Positions 33,801-41,995 of a stretch of DNA of 64,000 nt are shown piece by piece. Source of the DNA: CAYRDC01 sp964422925. GTDB lineage: Bacteria; Bacteroidota; Bacteroidia; Chitinophagales; S012-47. Where the stretch lies: positions 33,752 through 97,751 of the forward strand of contig CAYRDC010000009.1 of the NCBI GenBank assembly GCA_964422925.1, given 5' to 3'. A program made the translations under genes and the position numbers. The first letter of the stretch is position 1; each line of letters opens with the position of its first letter. The notes beneath the pieces are model-generated. The model was not told the DNA's origin. It did no database searches and saw nothing but the letters and a program-made list of their open reading frames with translations.

Positions 33801-35274
33801 GGATGCGCCTGATTTGGTCCACTGTAAGGTTTTTATCGAATTCCCGGGCGAGGTCCGGGGCGTAAATTTTCCGGGTGTCGTACCGGAGGCAGTAATTTTT
33901 CATTACCACCAGCGGATTGTAGCTTAATACCCCCTGGTATTTGTTGAACAGGTCCAGGTCGAACAAGTCGGAAGATTCGAAATAAGCGGTTTTCTGTCCG
34001 CCCCCGCCCAGCATGCCCATCACTATTTTCTGTTCGTCCAGTTTCCAAACCAGACGTTCTACATCCATTTCCACTTTGTGGTAGGAATCCCAGAACCGGG
34101 AACGGGAAATCCCTTGTTTGCCCATAGTCAGGACCAGTTCGCGGGCCGGGATGTCGTAACGCATATTGATACCGGGATGGTAAATGGAGTCCTGGTCGAA
34201 ATACAGGGAAATTTCCGCTTCGGAACTGGCGGCTTTGGTTTGCGGATTGATGTTAAAAGTTTGCGCCCTGGCACGGGCCAGCGGATGGCCTTGCTTGTCC
34301 AGAAAGGTGAGCTGGGCTTTGTGTTCCCTGTCGCCTGTGCCGATGATGTTGGGCCCGCGCAACCTGAACCCACCCCTGTAGGATACGTTTTCAATCAGGT
34401 TATCGATGGTGATGACTTTGTCGTAACTATGGAAATCCGGGTATCTCGGGTCACCTTTCGTTTTATTCACCATCACTTTTTGAACCACGCTGCCAAGGAC
34501 CGGTTCCCGGATCAGGGGTTTGTACACAAAAGCCACTGAATCCGCGGTGAATTCCCCTTTGCGGGTATCCACTGTGTAGTCGCTCAGCGTGCAATAAACT
34601 TTTCCAGGGTCCAGCCCGGCATTTTGCCAGGTAATTTTTCCGCCCCTTCCTTTCCAGGTCAGTTCGGTGGGATAGTAGGTTCCTGATGTGCTCAAAAGAT
34701 ATATGGTATCGTGCCGGGAGGTGGTCAGCAGGTCGATATTGGCCATGTGCACGGCCGGACGGCCGTCCTCGAATCCGATTTGTATGTTTCCGCCTTCGGC
34801 TATCCAGGTTTTACTGGGTGATACATTCAGGGCGTTCTGCCTGAAATAAGCCAGCGAAAAGTCCATGAACCGCTGAAACGAGCTGTTGTTGCCTTTTTTG
34901 GTGTTCTCCAGCAATGCCCTGACCGTGATATTCCATTCTGTCAGCAGGCGGTTGCCCAGGCTGTTTTCAAGGGCCAGGTTTACGGCCCTGAAATAGTTTT
35001 CAATTTGTGGGAACGACTTCATGCGCCTTTCCTTCATGAGGTTGAAATTCCCTTTCATGGCCTGTAGCAGGCGATCGTTCAGGGCTCCGGCCTGGTAATT
35101 GGCTTCGAGCTGTTCTGCCGTGGTTTTGGCTTGCTCGTTCCGGGTATCATTAAGCAGGGTGGCAACTTCTTCGATGAACCGGTCATTCCGTTGTTGCAGG
35201 GAATCGGGCTCCTGGGCTTCGAGCCGGACAGAAAGGAAAAGCACGGTGCAAAACGCGTAAAAAATCAGGCGCAT
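30802..35274 (-). CDS. Very large exported protein of unknown function
   Basis: The ATG at 35274 gives 1490 residues and a clean signal peptide (MRLIFYAFCTVLFLSVRLEAQ); the frame stays open to 35352 but that extension lacks export character. The mature part is largely beta-rich with many Asp/Asn turns and recurring segments such as NMDIHSEDFLFFPDSVRGF, with helical pieces near the N-terminus (LLNDTRNEQAKTTAEQLEANY). No catalytic motif is seen. Size and beta repeats recall envelope bridge proteins of the AsmA/TamB or LptD-neighbour type, but this is only a guess. It shares a strand with the M48 peptidase gene. It is probably a conserved Bacteroidota envelope protein. Confidence 0.75.
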   Translation of the reverse strand: MRLIFYAFCTVLFLSVRLEAQEPDSLQQRNDRFIEEVATLLNDTRNEQAKTTAEQLEANYQAGALNDRLLQAMKGNFNLMKERRMKSFPQIENYFRAVNLALENSLGNRLLTEWNITVRALLENTKKGNNSSFQRFMDFSLAYFRQNALNVSPSKTWIAEGGNIQIGFEDGRPAVHMANIDLLTTSRHDTIYLLSTSGTYYPTELTWKGRGGKITWQNAGLDPGKVYCTLSDYTVDTRKGEFTADSVAFVYKPLIREPVLGSVVQKVMVNKTKGDPRYPDFHSYDKVITIDNLIENVSYRGGFRLRGPNIIGTGDREHKAQLTFLDKQGHPLARARAQTFNINPQTKAASSEAEISLYFDQDSIYHPGINMRYDIPARELVLTMGKQGISRSRFWDSYHKVEMDVERLVWKLDEQKIVMGMLGGGGQKTAYFESSDLFDLDLFNKYQGVLSYNPLVVMKNYCLRYDTRKIYAPDLAREFDKNLTVDQIRRILYMLMEDGFIYYDQETETVTVKDKVFKYVAAAYSNEDYDVIKLGSITTKDNAELDLKEKTLTIDGVDHFNLSNKNFVQIVPREQSVTMKEGRDMDFDGTVFAGRLDFSGENYQLDYDTYTIRLDRLVNMRINVPTDKLDEFGNPVLQPIKTIFEDLQGILYIDDPNNKAGRGKTGEYPKFENLKPSFIYYDKNCFYKDVYPRETFYFKVDPFVLDSLENFDVFSQAFAGELTSGFLPPFRENLIVEPDLSLGFRHTTPETGYPVYNGLGHYTGKLEMDWKGLHGNGLLSHLNMDIHSEDFLFFPDSVRGFADRFIMAEKEINEVNFPSVTSESADILWKPNADSLLANMRDERFNFFNGIGTLKGSIVATSRGVTGSGTFDWKDARIVANDFTFGMKSLMADTANLTIKSLDKDKIAFNLPNVRANVDFDQQKGVFRSNLEDIATVLPYNQYETTMNSFEWDIARGMLHFNPPENRRYARFTSLHPGQDSLSFLASKGSYNLNDYTLIAKGVPGIDIADARITPGDKIVLIGADAQIKPIDSATIIIDTLHRYHTFYNAKVDILGKYSYRASGDYPYRGRDGLSEYLHFTDIGVKTVEDSAKTWGRAAVLESDSFLLDPEIRFQGNAELLPGEPLLQFSGIARFTLPDSSAVRSDWFWVDQTLDPENVGIIPSKKINLRGDSTYAAIFYRTDTTLLYTCLMAPKIYRRDVAAFRVDGMVRYNADAGAYEVADSLLARGENSNGNVLQFGKTDSMIHASGKTRLGLDVQMVKLQMAGDIIKRPADTTYTFTTDIALGFHLTKEVWQVMIDDWLTLAFDAPDIDYTDQKVSTRFEKFFDSEKDLEKFRTSLLMTGEPTLPDDLPQSLILTDVKLVWDPMYASWRSVGKIGLSHVNGTKIGKYLTGYVEFGRRTDGDFFNIYLETELHDWYFITYKANLLQILSSNVHLNDIVMDTKVKDRRIVGKDKFNDYLVFSICNPGKKELFVSRMKYYETLRKKQKH

Positions 35275-35519
35275 AAGTGTTGTTTCGAACTCAAAGTTTA
35301 AACCTTTTCCTGAAAAATATCCGGGTTTCCGGCAGGTGGAACCGGTTTTCATGAAGCAGGTTATACTTTACTGTAAGCGGTTTGATTTGGTTTCACAGTG
35401 TGCCGGTGGTTGATTAACGCACCGGAACGGGCTTGCATTGCCCGGCTTCCCCGAAACCATTATCCGCCAAACCGCAGGCAAGGATAGTTTATTTCCTGCA
35501 AGTTTGGTTTGTAAATGCT

Positions 35520-36290
35520 TCACACTTTCAGCGCTGCCTGAAAAATGGCTGTGTAATCCGCGGCATTCAGGGAAGCCCCGCCAATAAGCCCACCATCCAC
35601 GTCCGGCTGGCTGAACAGGCCCCGTGCGTTTCCGGGTTTTACACTGCCTCCGTAAAGGATGGGCACCTCATTGGCCAGGGTTTCATCGTATTTGCCGGTC
35701 AGCAGCGAACGAATCAGGGCATGCATTTCCTGTGCTTGCTCAGGGGTGGCGGTTTGCCCGGTTCCGATGGCCCAGACCGGCTCGTAAGCGATGATGACCT
35801 TCTGCATCTCTCCGGCAGGCAGGAAGAAAAGCCCCTCTTCCAGTTGCCGGGTGACGACCGCTTCCTGCTGTCCGGCTTCACGCTGTTCGAGCAGCTCTCC
35901 GCAGCAGAAAACCGGTTTTAAACCGTGTGATAACGCGGCAGATACTTTCCGGGCCAGTTGTTCATCGGTTTCCCAGAAAATGTGTCTCCGCTCCGAGTGG
36001 CCGATGATCACATACTCCACACCAACTTCCGCGAGCATGGCCGCGGATATTTCGCCCGTGAAGGCTCCTTTCTCTTCCCAGTGCACATTTTGAGCTCCGA
36101 GGTGCATGGAGTGATGTTCCCCGGCAAGCCGGGCCAGCCGGCCGAGATGGGTAAATGGCGGGAAAATGATTCCCAGCACATGGGGCGGGATGTCCGGGGG
36201 CAGTTTGCCCAGTATGTCGTGCACAAGCAGTTCCCCCTCCGCGGGGGTCGTGTTCATTTTCCAGTTGGCGGCAACAATTTTTTGGCGCAT
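35520..36290 (-). CDS. tpiA: Triosephosphate isomerase
   Basis: The 256-residue TIM barrel interconverts dihydroxyacetone phosphate and glyceraldehyde 3-phosphate. All catalytic residues are present: Lys11 in AANWKMN, His98 in IIGHSERR, Glu170 in AYEPVWAIGTG, and the phosphate loop GGSVKPGN. Normal length. It follows the GlmU-like gene by 9 nt and is probably co-transcribed with it; the giant exported protein gene further downstream is separated by about 245 nt. Confidence 0.98.
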   Translation of the reverse strand: MRQKIVAANWKMNTTPAEGELLVHDILGKLPPDIPPHVLGIIFPPFTHLGRLARLAGEHHSMHLGAQNVHWEEKGAFTGEISAAMLAEVGVEYVIIGHSERRHIFWETDEQLARKVSAALSHGLKPVFCCGELLEQREAGQQEAVVTRQLEEGLFFLPAGEMQKVIIAYEPVWAIGTGQTATPEQAQEMHALIRSLLTGKYDETLANEVPILYGGSVKPGNARGLFSQPDVDGGLIGGASLNAADYTAIFQAALKV

Positions 36291-36299
36291 AACCTTGGT

Positions 36300-37496
36300 T
36301 TATTCAACGTTACGGTAAATCCGGGTTAATTCAAACACCTGTTTCAGGATGGCACGGTCTGCGCTGGTCAGTTCCAGGTTTCTCCGGGCCATGACACGGG
36401 CGGCCACTTTCAGGGCGGCTTCCGGGATGTATTTTTTGGACGAGCCGATGCCTCCCCAGGTAAAGGAAGGAACGAAGGTTGGCGGAAACCCGCTGCCGAA
36501 AATATTCGCGAATACTCCCACTACGGTACCGGTATTGAACATGGTGTTGATCCCGCATTTGCTGTGGTCGCCCATAAACAACCCGCAAAATTGCCTCCCG
36601 GTGTTTTCATGTTTTTTCAGGGCATAGTTCCACACCTGCACCGGGGCATAGTTGTTTTTCAGATTGGAATTATTGGTGTCAGCTCCCAGGTTGCACCATT
36701 CCCCCAGGATGGCATGGCCCAGGAAACCGTCATGGGCTTTATTGGAATAGCCGGTAATGATGCTGTGGTTCACTTCCCCGGCCACTTTGCTGTAAGGGCC
36801 GAATGCAACAGGTCCGTAAATCCTGGTGCCCATTTTCAGTACGCCATGGCTGCCCAGCGAAAAGGGCCCTCGGATGAGGCAGCCTTCCATCACCAGGGAG
36901 CTTTTACCAAAATACACGGGTCCGTCTTCAGTGTTAATGTCGGAAGCCAATATCCTGGCGTCCGGTTCGAGAAAAACCTCTCCATTGCCAATAACCTGAA
37001 TGCCGGCCGGAAGTGGGGCCGAAGCACGTCCGGAGGTGATCCGTTCAAAGTCAGCCTGCATTTCAAGGGAAAGGATGTCCAGCATATCCCAAAGACGCGT
37101 AACGAGCCTGACTTCTCCGGAATAGGGCACAGCCCGGAAGGAATCGTCCCAGGTGGAAGGGGCGGGTATATTATCCCCCTTTGTCATGATGGCAAGCCAT
37201 TCCCCGTTCAGGGAAAGCCCTTCACCAGGAGATAGGGCGCGCACCGCTTCCAAAAGGCCGGTGTCCGGGCAGCAGGAAGCATTCACTACCAGGCAGGAGC
37301 TTCCTTTTTTTACCGGGAATTTTTCCCGGAGGTATGGCGCGGTAAACCAGGAGGCGGAGGTATGGAGGTCATGTTCCCATTTTTCCCGTATGGTCAGGAT
37401 GCCGCATCGTAATTCGGCAACAGGACGCGTAAAGGTGAGCGGTAACAAGTGATCGCGCCACGGGCCATCCCAAAGGACGAGGTTCAGGTTGTCCAT
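36300..37496 (-). CDS. GlmU-like sugar nucleotidyltransferase/left-handed beta-helix protein
   Basis: The 398 residues begin NLVLWDGPWRDHLLPLTFTRPVAELRCGI, the opening of the Bacteroidota GlmU-family proteins, which replaces the G-x-G-T-R-L nucleotide loop of true GlmU. The second half is a left-handed beta helix with hexapeptide steps (IRGPFSLGSHGVLKMG, YGPVAFGPYSKVAGEV). Activity as UDP-GlcNAc or other sugar-nucleotide synthase is not proven for this group. It is transcribed just ahead of tpiA. A TATTTTTG box (rc of 37501-37508) lies so close upstream that its transcript would be nearly leaderless. Confidence 0.85.
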   Translation of the reverse strand: MDNLNLVLWDGPWRDHLLPLTFTRPVAELRCGILTIREKWEHDLHTSASWFTAPYLREKFPVKKGSSCLVVNASCCPDTGLLEAVRALSPGEGLSLNGEWLAIMTKGDNIPAPSTWDDSFRAVPYSGEVRLVTRLWDMLDILSLEMQADFERITSGRASAPLPAGIQVIGNGEVFLEPDARILASDINTEDGPVYFGKSSLVMEGCLIRGPFSLGSHGVLKMGTRIYGPVAFGPYSKVAGEVNHSIITGYSNKAHDGFLGHAILGEWCNLGADTNNSNLKNNYAPVQVWNYALKKHENTGRQFCGLFMGDHSKCGINTMFNTGTVVGVFANIFGSGFPPTFVPSFTWGGIGSSKKYIPEAALKVAARVMARRNLELTSADRAILKQVFELTRIYRNVE

Positions 37497-37508
37497 GCAA
37501 CAAAAATA

Positions 37509-37537
37509 AAAAAGCCTTCCGCTTGGAAGGCCTTTTT
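37509..37537 (-). terminator. Terminator of rpmE2
   Basis: GCCTTCC (37514-37520) pairs with GGAAGGC (37525-37531) over a GCTT loop, with A and T runs on both sides. It lies about 20 nt past the stop at 37556 and can work in both directions. Confidence 0.9.
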
Positions 37538-37555
37538 GATTCTTTTCAAAAATCT

Positions 37556-37825
37556 TTATTTATTTTCCTTCTTCTTATTGAATTTCGCATATTTTTGTTG
37601 GAATTTCTCAATACGCCCTGCCGTATCGACAAACTTCATCTTACCAGTGAAAAACGGATGGGACATATTGGAAATTTCCAGCTTGACAAGCGGATATTCA
37701 TTACCGTCTTCCCACTTGATGGTTTCATTGGTTTTGGCGGTCGAGCGGGTTAAAAACGTATAATCGCAGGAATAGTCCTTGAAAACGACCAGCCTGTAAT
37801 TTTTGGGATGAATATCTTTTTTCAT
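37556..37825 (-). CDS. rpmE2: 50S ribosomal protein L31, type B
   Basis: The 89 residues open MKKDIHPKNYRLVVFKD and contain SHPFFTGKMKFVDTAGRIEKFQ, matching type B L31. The four zinc-binding cysteines of type A L31 are missing, as expected for the C-minus form. Lys-rich C-terminus. It has its own promoter box and terminator, and is divergent from the ykuK-like gene. Confidence 0.97.
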   Translation of the reverse strand: MKKDIHPKNYRLVVFKDYSCDYTFLTRSTAKTNETIKWEDGNEYPLVKLEISNMSHPFFTGKMKFVDTAGRIEKFQQKYAKFNKKKENK

Positions 37826-37849
37826 TCCGGGTTCTTATTTTGAGGAGTG

Positions 37850-37857
37850 CAAAGTTA
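37850..37857 (-). promoter_or_regulatory. -7 box of rpmE2
   Basis: The minus strand reads TAACTTTG, an exact TAnnTTTG match, 24 nt before the ATG at 37825. No clear -33 TTTG. Confidence 0.55.
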
Positions 37858-37922
37858 AAAGTTTTTTTTCGGATGGGAAAAGTATTACCCGGTTTTTATG
37901 CGATTTGATAAACTGATTTATT

Positions 37923-38402
37923 ATGAGCCGAAAGAAATGGAGAAGATTTAACGGGGAAAGGATTTACGAGCCCATCACCGAAGCGGTGGAATCGGTCCTG
38001 AAGCGTGAAGCTGAGTTGGGGAACCGGCTGAAAGTATGCATCGGCTCTGACAGCCAGGTGCGCGGCCATTTTGTGGAATTTGCCACAGTCATTGTTTTTG
38101 TGCGGGAAAAGCGGGGCGGGTTTATGTTTATATGCAATGATAAAACCCCAAATCATATGGGGCTGAAGGAGCGTTTGCTTACTGAAGTGGCCAAATCCAT
38201 TGAAGTTGCCTATGAGGTTTGTGATTTACTCGACCGGTATAATATAGACCTCGAGGTGCATGCCGATATCAATACCAATCCACAGTTCAAGAGCAATTCC
38301 ACCCTGGCGGAAGCCATGGGCTATATTTTAAGCATGGGTTTTGCCTTCAAAGCCAAACCGGATGCTTTTGCCAGTTCCATTTGTGCCGATAAAGTGGTTT
38401 AA
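37923..38402 (+). CDS. YkuK-family RNase H-like protein
   Basis: The 159 residues match the YkuK (DUF458) family: KVCIGSDSQVRGHFVEFATVIVF with the first acidic residue of an RNase H-like fold, then LLTEVAKSIEVAYEVCDLL and VHADINTNPQFKSNSTLAEAMGYI, whose Asp/Asn cluster would complete the metal site. The nuclease activity of the family is predicted from fold, not well shown. It is convergent with engB and shares the stop TTAA with it. Confidence 0.85.
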   Translation: MSRKKWRRFNGERIYEPITEAVESVLKREAELGNRLKVCIGSDSQVRGHFVEFATVIVFVREKRGGFMFICNDKTPNHMGLKERLLTEVAKSIEVAYEVCDLLDRYNIDLEVHADINTNPQFKSNSTLAEAMGYILSMGFAFKAKPDAFASSICADKVV

Positions 38403-39001
38403 TCTTCCAGGCTCCGGGCAATGAACCCTAGCAATTCTTCCCGGCCGGTTTGTTTCTTCACAGAAGTAATGAAAAGAGGCGGCAACGATTCCCATTCTTC
38501 AAGGAGGCGTTTTTTGTAGATGGACAGGCTGGCCTCGAGTTTATTCCGGGTAAGCCGGTCGGTTTTGGTAAAAACCAATGCAAAGGGTATTCCTTGCCGG
38601 CCCATCCACCGGATAGCCTGCAGGTCTGATTCCTGGGGAGGAATATTGCAGTCGATCAGTTGAAAAGCGCAGTACAGGTTTTCGCGGTGCAGCAAATAGC
38701 CGGTAATGAGCCCTTCGAGGTGTTTGCGTTCCGATTTGGAAACCCGGGCCCAGCCATAGCCGGGCAGGTCGGCCAGGATCCACCGGCCGTCCATTTCAAA
38801 TAAGTTTATCAGCCGCGTTTTACCCGGGGTTTGGGATGTCCGGGCCAGCTGCTTCCGGCCGGCCAGCATATTGATCAGGGAAGATTTGCCCACGTTGGAA
38901 CGGCCTGAAAAGGCAAATTCAGGCAGCCGGCTGGCAGGGCATTGCTTTACATCCGGAAAACTTCCGAGAAACGCTATTTTATGAAAGTAAGTCAAAGCCA
39001 T
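38399..39001 (-). CDS. engB: Ribosome biogenesis GTPase EngB/YsxC
   Basis: This 200-residue TRAFAC GTPase assists 50S subunit assembly. G motifs are G1 GRSNVGKSS (33-41), G2 TPGKT (58-62), G3 DLPGYGWA (78-85), and G4 TKTDR (about 145-149), followed by SVKKQTG (G5). Normal length. It starts 53 nt away from and divergent to ubiE, with a promoter box in between. Confidence 0.96.
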   Translation of the reverse strand: MALTYFHKIAFLGSFPDVKQCPASRLPEFAFSGRSNVGKSSLINMLAGRKQLARTSQTPGKTRLINLFEMDGRWILADLPGYGWARVSKSERKHLEGLITGYLLHRENLYCAFQLIDCNIPPQESDLQAIRWMGRQGIPFALVFTKTDRLTRNKLEASLSIYKKRLLEEWESLPPLFITSVKKQTGREELLGFIARSLED

Positions 39002-39017
39002 GTAAACAGGATTCAGC

Positions 39018-39025
39018 TATCTTTG
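39018..39025 (+). promoter_or_regulatory. -7 box of the ubiE-porT pair
   Basis: TATCTTTG matches TAnnTTTG and ends 29 nt before the TTG start at 39055. Transcription would begin near 39031, so an upstream start of ubiE is unlikely. Confidence 0.5.
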
Positions 39026-39054
39026 CCTGCAGTAAAATTAGAATTCTTAAGCCA

Positions 39055-39786
39055 TTGGTTCAGGAAGTAACACCATACCGGCAGCCCGGCCGGAGTAAAA
39101 AGGAACAGGTAACGGAGATGTTCGATAAGATTGCTCCCCGTTACGATTTCCTGAATCATCTGTTGTCTTTGGGGATTGACCGCAGGTGGAGAAAACATAC
39201 AGTAAAAAGCCTCGGGGATGCCAATCCCTCCTTTATCCTGGATGTCGCCACCGGCACCGGAGACCTGGCCATAGCCTTACACAGGCATTTTCCCGGAGCA
39301 CGGGTCACCGGCATTGACCTTTCTGATCCCATGATCCGCCTGGCCCATAAAAAAATATTGCGCAAAGGACTGGAAAAATTCATTGAAGTACTGGTAGGGG
39401 ACGGGGAAGAATTACCCTTTGATAACAATAGCTTCGATATCGTCAGCGTTGCTTTTGGCGTCCGGAATTTTGAACATCTTGACCAGGGACTCAAGGAAAT
39501 GTACCGGGTATTGAAACCAGGCGGGCAAATAAGGATTTTGGAGTTTTCCACCCCGCGCCAGGGTATCTTTCAACGGATTTTTACGTTTTACTTCCGGCAT
39601 ATATTACCGAGGGTAGGCAAGTGGATTTCCGGTGATGCGCGTGCCTATACGTACCTGCCGGAATCTGTGGCCGCTTTTCCGGAGCGTGATTCTCTTACCG
39701 CCAGGATGGGCCAGGCCGGTTTTAAAAATTGCCAATGGAAAGAACTTACATACGGAACCTGCTGCCTCTACCTGGCAGAAAAATAA
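39055..39786 (+). CDS. ubiE: Demethylmenaquinone methyltransferase
   Basis: The 243 residues catalyse the SAM-dependent methylation that finishes menaquinone. N-terminal SKKEQVTEMFDKIAPRYDFLN, LSLGIDRRWRK, SAM motif LDVATGTGDLAIAL, FGVRNFEHLDQGLKEMYRVLKPGG and LEFSTPRQ are all typical of MenG/UbiE. The start is a TTG; the first ATG (39118) would cut off conserved residues, and the promoter box sits just upstream. It overlaps porT by about 50 nt. Menaquinone is the quinone expected for the respiratory proteins elsewhere in the window. Confidence 0.95.
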   Translation: MVQEVTPYRQPGRSKKEQVTEMFDKIAPRYDFLNHLLSLGIDRRWRKHTVKSLGDANPSFILDVATGTGDLAIALHRHFPGARVTGIDLSDPMIRLAHKKILRKGLEKFIEVLVGDGEELPFDNNSFDIVSVAFGVRNFEHLDQGLKEMYRVLKPGGQIRILEFSTPRQGIFQRIFTFYFRHILPRVGKWISGDARAYTYLPESVAAFPERDSLTARMGQAGFKNCQWKELTYGTCCLYLAEK

Positions 39787-40466
39787 GTATCTGGCTTGCT
39801 TTTATGAGCATTAGCCTCCTGAGCCATGCTCAGTTCAATGCCCATTTTTTCGATGCCAAGTTCTATTCCAAGCCCATCCATTTTGGAATTCTGATGGGTT
39901 ATAACAGTTCGGATTTCCGGTTTACCCACAGCAATAGTTTTTTGTTTAACGATACCATTCTTACGATCGAGAGCATCCGGAACCCCGGCTTTAACCTGGG
40001 CATTGTTTCCAACCTGCGGCTTAACCGCCATTTTGATTTCCGCCTGCTCCCCGGGCTGACTTTCAGCGAAAGGGCCCTCCAATTCCGGACTTTTGAAGAT
40101 ACCAGTGTGATTAAAAGCATTGAATCTGTCAATGTGGATGTGCCGGTATTGTTTAAGTTCAAATCAGATCCTTACAAGGATATGCGGGTTTACGTAGTGG
40201 CGGGGGTCAAATATTCTTTCGACATGGCTTCCAATGCCAAGTCCCGGAATGCGGAAGATATGATCAAAGTAGGCCGGCACGACCTGAGCCTCGACTACGG
40301 CCTCGGGTTTGAAATCTATTTCCCGATGTTTATCCTGGCGCCCGAAATACGTATTTCACAGGGCCTCTTTAACGTGCATGCCGCTGATTCGAAATTGATT
40401 TACAGCCGGGTGATTGACAAGTTGTATTCCCGGTCCATTCAGATCATTTTCCACTTCGAAGGATAG
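39735..40466 (+). CDS. porT: T9SS outer-membrane protein PorT/SprT
   Basis: The ATG at 39735 lies inside the end of ubiE and gives 243 residues. After a short lead comes a signal peptide (KISIWLAFMSISLLSHAQ), then an eight-strand-type outer-membrane barrel with alternating aromatic strands (FHFGILMGYNSSDFRFTH-like, LRLNRHFDFRLLPGLTFSERAL, YVVAGVKYSFDMASN) ending IQIIFHFEG with a terminal aromatic-containing strand. The ubiE-porT pair is a known Bacteroidota arrangement, and PorT is needed for type IX secretion. The T9SS cargo at 3033-5216 shows that the system is in use. Confidence 0.85.
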   Translation: MERTYIRNLLPLPGRKISIWLAFMSISLLSHAQFNAHFFDAKFYSKPIHFGILMGYNSSDFRFTHSNSFLFNDTILTIESIRNPGFNLGIVSNLRLNRHFDFRLLPGLTFSERALQFRTFEDTSVIKSIESVNVDVPVLFKFKSDPYKDMRVYVVAGVKYSFDMASNAKSRNAEDMIKVGRHDLSLDYGLGFEIYFPMFILAPEIRISQGLFNVHAADSKLIYSRVIDKLYSRSIQIIFHFEG

Positions 40467-40470
40467 GCTC

Positions 40471-41007
40471 TCAGAATTTGTTTTGCCACATCATGCTTTC
40501 GATGGGCTTTACCGTGCGCTTTACATACTTGGCACTTTTTTTCTTGTTGTAAAGGTGATCTATATCGCCATCCACGGTAAAGTAGATCAACTGCCCGATA
40601 GGCATGCCCGCGTAAATCCTCACCGGTTGAATGCAGGAAATTTCCAGGGTCCACGTATTGCAGTAGCCGACATCTCCTTTACCGGCTGTAGCGTGAATAT
40701 TGATACCCAGCCTGCCTACGCTGGACTTGCCTTCCAGAAAAGGCACGTGCTTATGGCTTTCCGTGTATTCCTCTGTTACACCCAGGTAGAGGGTGCCGGG
40801 CTGGATGATATAGCCTTCTGGCGGAATAAACAATTCTTCGATTTCATTGTGCTGCCGAGCATCCAGGATATGATTTTTGTATATGGCGAGATACCGACCC
40901 AGGTGCACATCGTAACTGTTGGTGCCCAGGCATTCTTTCCGGAATGGCTCGATCAGGATGTGGCCCTTTTCAATTTCTTTCAGGATTTGCTTGTCTGATA
41001 AAATCAT
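40471..41007 (-). CDS. dcd: dCTP deaminase
   Basis: The 178-residue homotrimer-type enzyme deaminates dCTP to dUTP. It has the family opening MILSDKQILKEIEKG, the GTNSYDVHLG block, GKSSVGRLGI with catalytic Ser/Arg, and TWTLEISC with the catalytic Glu. GQLIYF follows as usual. It sits 13 nt after the WD40 gene on the same strand and is convergent with porT, stops 4 nt apart. Confidence 0.96.
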   Translation of the reverse strand: MILSDKQILKEIEKGHILIEPFRKECLGTNSYDVHLGRYLAIYKNHILDARQHNEIEELFIPPEGYIIQPGTLYLGVTEEYTESHKHVPFLEGKSSVGRLGINIHATAGKGDVGYCNTWTLEISCIQPVRIYAGMPIGQLIYFTVDGDIDHLYNKKKSAKYVKRTVKPIESMMWQNKF

Positions 41008-41020
41008 AAGTGCGTTTGCT

Positions 41021-41935
41021 TTAAACTGCAGTGATCTGCCAGCCCATGATGTGGCGGTCGTCCCCGGCAGAATACAAAACGGAACGGTCTGTATCCCAGA
41101 GCAGGCAGTTTACCGAATGCTGATGCCCCTCCAGTTGCTTTCCAATCACTTTCAGCAATTTGAAATTATGTCCGTCCCAAATCCGGATTTCCTTATCGCG
41201 CGAAGCACTGGCCAACCACCTGCCATCCGGGCTAAACGCTAACCGGTTGACCGTTTGCATATGGGCCGGAATAGCCTGGTAAAGTTCCACATTTTTCCCC
41301 ATTTGCCATATCCGGATATGGGCATCCCTCCCTCCGCTTGCAAGCCATTGGCCATCCGGGCTGAAACAGCAGGTAAAAACTGAATTGCTATGCCCCGGAA
41401 GTTGCCGGATTATATTGGCTTCCGGCAGCTTTGACAGATATACATTATTGTCGCTGCTCCCGATGGCCATGAGGGGCTTTTCAGGATGCAAAGCCAGGCA
41501 GCGAAGGCTGGAAGGGCTTATACTTTTTTTGAAAATCAATTGCCCGTCCGGAACATGGAAGCCAAGTAAATGCCCATCCCCCGTTCCCACCAGCAACAGG
41601 TTCGCGGCTTCGTAATAAGCGATATTAAAGACAGATTGGTGGTCCAGCAGGTAATTTCTTACTTCTTTTTTCTTGTCATAATCGAGAATGTGAAGCCTGC
41701 TTTTCATTTCACCGGCTGCAAGGATAGATTCACCCCGGATAATGGCAGCTGAAAACAACTGGCCTTCCAGCCTGGCCAGGACTACGGGTTCCGCCCGGGC
41801 GCTTACATTCCATTCCACCAGCATACCATCTCCTGACACGGAAATGATTTTTCCTTTTTCGCGGCCAGGTAGCAGGTGGTAAATACTGCCGAGGTGGCCT
41901 TCGAGCTGGGCTGTTTTTTCTATTTTTAATTTCAC
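41021..41935 (-). CDS. WD40-repeat protein
   Basis: A GTG at 41935 gives about 304 residues; a TTG at 41974 would add 13. At least six WD40 blades are readable, the clearest being SVFTCCFSPDGQWLASGG with RDAHIRIWQ and TVNRLAFSPDGRWLASAS with RDKEIRIWDG, and the last ending RHIMGWQI. There is no signal peptide, so it is cytosolic, presumably a beta-propeller scaffold. Bacteroidota often encode such a propeller next to dcd. Partner unknown. Confidence 0.85.
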   Translation of the reverse strand: MKLKIEKTAQLEGHLGSIYHLLPGREKGKIISVSGDGMLVEWNVSARAEPVVLARLEGQLFSAAIIRGESILAAGEMKSRLHILDYDKKKEVRNYLLDHQSVFNIAYYEAANLLLVGTGDGHLLGFHVPDGQLIFKKSISPSSLRCLALHPEKPLMAIGSSDNNVYLSKLPEANIIRQLPGHSNSVFTCCFSPDGQWLASGGRDAHIRIWQMGKNVELYQAIPAHMQTVNRLAFSPDGRWLASASRDKEIRIWDGHNFKLLKVIGKQLEGHQHSVNCLLWDTDRSVLYSAGDDRHIMGWQITAV

Positions 41936-41995
41936 AGGTTGTTTTCCCCGGTTCTGGTGCAAGAATAATAACAAAACCTAAAAAAACTGTTTACA

